Positions 58,001 to 64,000 of a DNA stretch of 64,000 nucleotides are shown here, piece by piece. Within the stretch, counting starts at the first letter, position 1, and every line of letters starts with the position of its first letter. The stretch comes from Pohlia nutans. Lineage: Eukaryota; Streptophyta; Bryopsida; Bryales; Mniaceae. The stretch spans positions 870,501-934,500 of the forward strand of contig CM040089.1 of assembly GCA_022496805.1 (NCBI GenBank), read 5' to 3'. The notes under the pieces were generated by a model. That model made no database searches. It was not told the DNA's origin and saw only the letters and a program-made list of their open reading frames with translations. The position numbers were made by a program, and so were the translations under genes.

Positions 58001-59809
58001 ATTGTCGAACATGGCTGGGCCTAGAAGACGAGAAATCACCTTACCGTGACCCCTCGGTTGTGAATTTTGTGTACTCATACTCAGAAGAGGGTGAAGAGAC
58101 CGATTCACTGCCTGGTTTGTGTAAATTGTTGGAAGGATGGTTGACGGAGATGGTGTTTCCGAGGTTCAGAGATACCGAGTCTCTTCGTGTCAAACTTAAC
58201 GACTATTTTGATGAACCCAGTGTACTCAGCTACCTGGAAGGGCTGGAGAAGGGCAGCGGATCGCACATGGCTGCAGCTGCCGCTATTGTGCGCATTGGAG
58301 CAGAAGCAGGTGCCGCTTTTAACAATGTGAAGGCCACTCTCAAGAGAGTGTTTCCTATGGGCAGAAACACGGAAAGCTTAACAACAAGTGTTGATCTTGA
58401 AAACCCGGTTGAGCTGGACTTCCAGGGGACTGATGGCAATGCACGAACTCCGAGTTCGAATGGTGTCGCTACAGGTTTCGAGGGTGAAAATTGGGAGGGC
58501 AGTGAGGAAGATCACGAAGATAGCATTTCGAGCAAGGATAAGAAATTACCTGATATTGGTTCTGGTCGAGGAGGCTTGAGAGTTATCCAGATTGCCTCTA
58601 GTGGTCTTGTATTTGGAGCCTTGGTGCTGGCAGGTTTGCGTTACCTTCCAGCCCAATCACGAATGGCTCCCGTGATCAAAACTAGCACGCCGTCTGTTTC
58701 CACCACAGGTATGTTCCATCACCACTGGATCTGACTATTTTGATAAATTAAATTGTGTAAACTATCAAGGAACTGAGATTCTGCATACATCCTCGGTGCT
58801 TTATTTCCTCTTGAGTTCTTTAGTGCAACTGCTCTGAGTATTATGTCTCCCGTGTGACGTCCCTTGAAGTGTAAGGAGTTCTCTGTCAACGTAAGCTTTG
58901 TTTTGCGATAATTTTATCAAAAGCAAGTATGTCAATTTCTAGGGCCTATAGTCTTTAAATCCCTCGTGGACGCAACTGGTAGGATGTGTGAATTTTGGAG
59001 GTAAGCTAAAAAATGTGATTGTGTATGCCATGAAGGGGTTAGGACGATGAAAGACGTAGGAGAGGAGGTCCCCCAAATGGATGCTAGGTTGGCGGAGCTC
59101 ATGGTTCGTAAATGGCAGGCAGCGAAAGCACGTGCACTTGGCTCTACTCATGATATGGCTGCTTTGCCTGAGGTACACCAGACCACGGTTTACATTGCCT
59201 TCTTTTCTTTCCATGTGGGCCTGACTGGATATATTCATTTGCAATTAATAAATAATTCTGTCGAATATTTCTGAAATATTAGAGCTCCCTTAGCAAAGTG
59301 TTGCACCCTCATCTTATGGTGAAAATTTTGTTTTCTTTTTTCTGAATTCCTACAGGCATGGTCCCAGATCAAATTCCTTGATAAACTGAAGTCTAGCAAA
59401 TGTTTAGTCAGACTAAAATAAGCTACTACTCTCAAAGGACAGGTCTGTGCACACGTGTCAAATTGATGCAATTTGAATGCAGAGATGTGTACTTATGTGG
59501 TGGTGGTAACTTGTGCAGGTGCTGGAGGGGGAGATGCTGAAGAGCTGGACAGAACGTGTTAGTGATGTGAAGAGAAATGGTTGGTTTTGGGAGTACACGC
59601 TCCTGGGGCTCAATATTGACAGTGTCACGGTGAGTGATGATGGAAGGCGAGCGACTGCGGAGGCTACTCTGCAAGAGGCAGCCCGTCTTGTGGACCGTAA
59701 TAATCCTGATCACAATGACTCTTATAGAAGTACTTACACTACAAGGTATGACCTTCGACATGGCCTAGATGGTTGGCGAATTAATGGAGGAGCTGTACTG
59801 CGCACTTGA
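55049..59809 (+). CDS. ARC6: ARC6, chloroplast division FtsZ-ring anchor
   Basis: Seven exons (55049-55330, 56164-56394, 56590-56820, 56987-57247, 57754-58708, 59036-59172, 59519-59809) total 2388 bp, in phase, for 795 residues, close to Arabidopsis ARC6. A plastid-targeting N-terminus precedes the J-like domain (LPIDYYQ/ILGAEPQYLADAI and GFSQQALLARLEILRGARDS, DPEIRAEYNQGLAEDE, residues about 88-165). Then come the helical stromal region (GALCLLHEVGEVEVVLQAGQ, ALSYVELSREAMAEVPP, LELLALPLDKEYEPQRQQGL), FTATPSNIPADSSEVYAAAL and an acidic linker. One membrane helix (IQIASSGLVFGALVLAGLRY, about 614-635) is followed by the C-terminal intermembrane domain (VLEGEMLKSWTERV, SVTVSDDGRRATAEATLQEA, TYTTRYDLRHGLDGWRINGG). 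ARC6 spans the inner envelope, binds FtsZ2 in the stroma and PDV2 outside. The end matches ARC6 rather than its paralogue PARC6. The acceptor of exon 6 (TGAAG/GGG) is the one keeping frame. Confidence 0.93.
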
Positions 59810-60923
59810 TTAAGAGCTTTTCTTATCATAGAGGGTAGACAAATCGACTTCCTCCAACCCTGTATGCTAAGTATGAAAAGGATTTTTCTGGCATTTTGGT
59901 CTTTATGCAGATAGTCGTGTGAGAAAACCGTGTTGCCTTGCTTTGCTTGAGGAAGTTTCTATAAGCTATTTAATTGTATGAGCCCTTAACCCCATGTACC
60001 ACTTATTAGCAGTTCTAAAATTTTAATCAGCCCCTATTCACGACAGGAAATCATGTACCAGGACACGACCCATTTGCTGGAGTATGAATTAGAGTCTTTC
60101 TAGTGTGTCTTTGTACAGTACAGTAGCACTCACAAAGTCTTCATACCCTCGTTTGCTGACTTTGTACAGGGACCTTGTAATTGCAAGGTACGTTTCTCGA
60201 CAGTGATAGTAATTTTGAGTACATGAATGTTTGGTTTACATGGTCATAGTGATGGCGGATGTAATCTGTAATTTTTTGAATTTTTCCATGTACTATATTT
60301 CTACATATAGCTAAAATTATTAGGCGTATGGCATTTCTTGTAAAAATCAACACTTGCATTGTTGTATTCAACCATTATAATATATCAATCTAACAACATA
60401 AGGTTCTTTAGCTCTTGCCAGGGTTCACCCTTTTGCTCTCACTGCATGAAAGAGAAAAGATTTCAAAACATGTGATTCTGGCAAGGCGGGGCTTGAGGTG
60501 TGGACTTCCAACCCTCCATCATCATTCTTTAGGTCAATAATGATGTGGCATGTCCAATATTCTAGAATCTGCTACAGCGATTCTTGTGTAATGATTCTTA
60601 TTCCAAGGTACAGCTCACAAGGGCTAATGAACACTCTGAAATTTCAAGTTGCAATGCTATCCCAAGCTTTAACTTAGATCTTATAGTTCGTTCAATATCT
60701 TTACAGGAAAACCAATAAGCTTTAGATCTTACGGTTCCTTAAATATCTTTACAATAAAATTTCACCCCTTTTGTTGATTAAAAAAATAGGTCATTTTGTT
60801 AGTTTATACTCCACATACCGCCTCCCCCCATCTTCAATTTGAGTTAGGGTGCAAAATGTTGTGACAAAAAGTCATCCTAGTGAGCTTAGCATCACTGTAC
60901 AGTTGTGTCCTTACGCACACTAT
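59810..60923. other. 3' flank of ARC6, no gene seen
   Basis: 3'UTR and AT-rich DNA without coding similarity. Confidence 0.45.
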
Positions 60924-61230
60924 CACTACACTAAATGGCGTATTTAGTGTCCAAGGAGAATTGATGTCTTTTACCACAATTCATTCAAAGGTGGAGAAAG
61001 TGTCCCTTGACACTACATCGGAGTTTGCCACTTTCATTGAGAGTGTCATGTTCTTTCCAAGTAATAAGAGTGATATGAGGTGGCATGCCATAATTATTAT
61101 AAAGTTGTCATATGTCATTGGAATACTACATTCATTTTCTTTTACAAGGACACTATATCTCCCTAAAATTAAATAGTGCCAAGGTTTAGAAATAGTGTCC
61201 CGGGACACTAAATACGTCATTCAGTGTAGT
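60924..61230. mobile_element. CACTA-like non-autonomous TIR element (307 bp)
   Basis: The left end CACTACACTAAATGGCGTAT pairs with the complement of the right end (ACTACACTGAATGACGTATT), both continuing TTAGTGTCC. Ends of the CACTA type and no coding capacity suggest a MITE derived from that superfamily. A 3-bp duplication could not be fixed. Confidence 0.7.
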
Positions 61231-61650
61231 CAAGAGGCACATAGTGTAAGAGGTTAGTGCACCTCTTAGTAGGATATACAAATTGTATTGCAACGTTTAT
61301 ATTTTATGATCCATATAATAAGGAGGAAGGGTGTTTTTTGTGTGTCTGTCCGCGCATGACATTTTACACATGGAATAAGTGGTTATTTGACTAAGTTCCA
61401 GAGTGAAAAGGAACAAGGGGAGACGAGAGGACAATTAGAGCCGAGGAGACGTTTTCTTAGCAAAACGCTTGACTTGAACTTAAATTTTCACCCGTTGGTA
61501 CAACGGGTGCCACACTATGAAGAGGCGTTTGCATTGATGATTGCCACCTCTCCTTACGTGGTTGTGTCCGGAGGACACGGGTACATACTAGTATATGATA
61601 ACTAATATTCATTCTTCCACACAAATGGGGCTTATATACCTGGACTCCGG

Positions 61651-62237
61651 TTAACCCCTAAACGTACCAGGGTGTCCTTGGAATAGACAATTTGAGAAAA
61701 ATCATCATAAAGTACTATTTAGAAGAATATTTTGGAATTGATATACAAATGGAAGTTCTAGATTTTGAATTTTAGATTCCATCCGTACAGTTTGATTCAC
61801 TAATACTATCACCAATATTTAATTATAAATTTGAAAGTTAAAATTCTAAATTCCTTCTAAATTCAATTACAAACAAAATTTTAATATTTTTTCAGTAAAA
61901 TTTGTTGGAATGAATTTGAAATGAGATACTCTTAAACATGGTGATTTTCTGAAATTTTTGTGTTTCTTAAATCGATGACCTCATTTTTGCAAGACCACTT
62001 TTGAACCATAGTCAATGCAATTTTGGCTTGGTCAACGACTTGACATACTTCTACATTTGTAATTTTAGAAAAATAAGTACTCAAATATGATTAAATCCAA
62101 CCATTAGATAGGACGACAACTTGGTGAAGTATCTCCAAAAATTTAGATGACTTTCATCCAAGCATTGATGAGAACGTAGGGAAGATTTGAATCTGTTAGT
62201 CGTCCAGTTTCTGGACGCTGTGACGTTTAGGGGTTAA
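61651..62237 (+). mobile_element. TTAA-ended 587-bp MITE, copy 2
   Basis: Begins TTAACCCCTAAACGTACCAG and ends TGTGACGTTTAGGGGTTAA. Near-identical to 37371-37958 through the interior (for example AAAGTACTATTTAGAAGAAT and GACAACTTGGTGAAG). Confidence 0.92.
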
Positions 62238-63420
62238 AGTCATCACTATTTCTTGCCTCTCACAGTTGCTTCAGTTCTTCAGGTTTGTAGTTTGTACGTT
62301 CCCCTACTTCACAATCACAAAACATGGTGGGTTTGCTTCTCATTGCAGTCCTTGTGAAGAAAATTTACAGAAGTTACAAATCGTGACAATTTCTGTTGGA
62401 CTAATTAAAACAACTCTGAAGACATTGTGCTATTCCATTCAGTACAGTACTCCTGTCAAGGAAGCAGATTTGGTTAGCAACAGATTCCCAAAAGGAAGAC
62501 AAAACCAGTTTCGATGTCATACTCCTCTAGAGTTCCAAAATCATGGTTGCACTTTCCTCATTATTGACAGATGACATGTCTCACTTGAAGCAAAGCATCA
62601 ACTCTACAAAAGTGTGACTGATTCTCCAAAACTATAAACACAAAAGAGTTCGTGACTGCCGAAAATATGTTGGATAACATAATGGGTGAAATGCAACACT
62701 TTAAATTAAAAGTGAGGTTACGATTTTAGGAGCCTAATTTTACGCCAAGAGTCCAACCTAAAAGAGTGGGACAACTTTTGCTTTAGAACAACAGTTGAAG
62801 CAGCACTTTCACTTTTAAAAGATAATGTTCATCAACTCGGGGTTTTAAGGGTCAAAGATGACAGTGCTCTTGTCAACGACCGTCCGTTGCCATAAAACAA
62901 CATGAGATGTGGCACTTTAAATTAAAAGCGAGGGTATGGGTTTAGGGAGCCTAATTTTACAACTAGAGTCCAACTCAAAAGTGTGGACAACTCTCACTTC
63001 AAAGCAAAAGTCTAACCAACACTTCTACTTTGAACCTTGACCACCATAAACTGTTGATTGTGACATTGTTTCTTTCTCTTGCTCACATAACGCTCCTAAA
63101 CCACTGTCATCCAGCTCCACAAGCTCAAGACGAGTGAGAGAGCGGGCGCGAGACAGGGTTGAACGAGATCGGTATCGTCGCAAGACTCTACGTTGAAGAG
63201 GAGACTCGGTGTTTTTAGCTATGACAAGAGCTTGACAGGTTTAGAATGCACGCTTTGTGAGAGGTGTATACTTTTAGCTTCTGTGAGCCGAAGTTTTGGA
63301 GAGGGACATATTATTAACATAATGGTGTTGATGTCTGTGCAGACATGACAGAAGAGTTTCGAGGTTGCTGCAGGAAACCGTAGAGTTTCATACTGGTATG
63401 TTTGGTGGTTACTGAGCAGA
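62238..63420. other. Intergenic DNA with a direct repeat upstream of the last gene
   Basis: No coding similarity. Two direct copies of about 130 bp (62693-62823 and 62909-63040) share CACTTTAAATTAAAAG, AGCCTAATTTTAC and AGAGTCCAAC. The last 300 bp are probably promoter/5'UTR of the gene starting at 63421. Confidence 0.5.
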
Positions 63421-63616
63421 ATGGACGCCGAACTTGAAGAGGTGAAGCGCCAGATCACGGAAGTAGGGAAATCAATTGATGATGTTGAAAAGAGACTGGC
63501 GGTTTCAGAAGATGTCCATGAGATCGTCTACTTGCGGAAAAAGGGGGAACGGCTGCGGAAAGAGAAGGAGCAGCTGCAGGAAGAAAAATTGATTCTCCTC
63601 AGGGCTGATAAGCAAG
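63421..63616 (+). CDS. First coding exon of a coiled-coil protein, partial
   Basis: Begins MDAELEEVKRQITEVGKSID and ends ADKQ at a GT donor (63617). All 65 codons are charged heptad-like sequence (ERLRKEKEQLQEEKLILLRA), which predicts a long coiled coil. Similar leaders occur in assorted plant and protist proteins, where they precede kinase or other domains, so the function cannot be told from this exon. Downstream exons are beyond the window or not visible before 64000. Confidence 0.55.
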
Positions 63617-64000
63617 GTGAATTTGCTCGTCTATCTACACTGTGTTGCTTTGTTCTTAGGTGTGTTGCTGTGCAGCTGTGATACTTAGGGTTAGTGAGTG
63701 CAGCACATCGGCTAAGCTTGTGCCAGGCTACTCATGCAGTACTGTCATGTAGGGAATGAAAGTTGTTGTCCTTGGAAATAATTTAGGTTTACTTGTGGTG
63801 TGTGATTTGTGTTAGAAGTCGACATCTTCTTTTAGCAATATGAGGGTTAGCCATGACTTCAGAATACTTGTTGGATTATGATCTCGAATTCTGCTGCAGT
63901 TGGCATCTACATTATTTTGGTGATAACCTGAGCAGTCTCCTTTCTTTTCTCTTGCGTTCAGTCTGTCTGGTTCAGCGCTTTGTTCTTGTCTAACTTAGGG

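Noticed and set aside
61387..61605. 72-codon frame between two MITEs
   Set aside because: No domain recognised, bounded by repeats, no evidence of expression signals.

Overview
This is nuclear DNA of a land plant. It carries genes with many GT-AG introns, several plant-specific families (a plastid NFU iron-sulfur scaffold, a CHX cation/H+ exchanger, an F-box protein, an S-protein homologue, the chloroplast-division protein ARC6), a Ty1/Copia element primed by initiator tRNA-Met, and a short run of the plant telomere-type motif CCCTAAA. Coding exons are fairly GC-rich while introns and intergenic DNA are very AT-rich. A non-seed plant (moss, lycophyte or liverwort) seems likely to me, but the sequence alone does not prove it and I do not name a species.

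Layout. 1-7.1 kb: a plastid NFU gene on the minus strand, interrupted in its last visible exon by a complete 6.1 kb Copia element with identical LTRs and a 5-bp target duplication. 7.1-14.5 kb: repeat-rich DNA with long hairpins and foldback elements and a relic of a nodulin-like/NFD4 transporter. 15.3-18.4 kb: a CHX gene with an apparent one-base deletion. 19.6-20.9 kb: an F-box gene with an in-frame stop. 22-34.3 kb: a duplicated locus. Two genes share promoter, 5'UTR intron and signal-peptide exon in direct orientation but encode unrelated secreted products: an S-protein homologue and a multi-copy two-cysteine peptide precursor. Broken inverted repeats surround them. 34.3-38.2 kb: AT-rich DNA with several terminal-inverted-repeat (TIR) elements. 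38.7-40.4 kb: a five-exon gene for a predicted plastid membrane protein. 42.3-43.0 kb: a TTAA-ended element. 43.5-48.8 kb: a 15-exon saccharopine-dehydrogenase-like gene. 49.9-50.3 kb: a near-perfect 360-bp palindrome just upstream of a DUF1365 gene (50.5-53.0 kb). 55.0-59.8 kb: ARC6. 60.9-62.2 kb: two more TIR elements. 63.4 kb to the end: the first coding exon of a coiled-coil protein.

Function. The housekeeping genes point to the plastid: NFU hands Fe-S clusters to plastid apoproteins, ARC6 anchors the FtsZ ring in the inner envelope, and the 38.7 kb and 43.5 kb proteins have plastid-targeting-like N-termini. They do not form an operon or an obvious pathway. The two observations I consider most worth pursuing are (i) the Copia insertion, whose LTR end and target duplication create antisense GT-AG sites that would splice the whole element out and exactly restore the NFU reading frame, and (ii) the shared promoter/signal-peptide module joined to two unrelated secreted products, one of them a repeat-peptide precursor I cannot assign to a known family. 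Exon boundaries were set by eye from GT-AG sites, reading frame and family similarity; cDNA would settle them.
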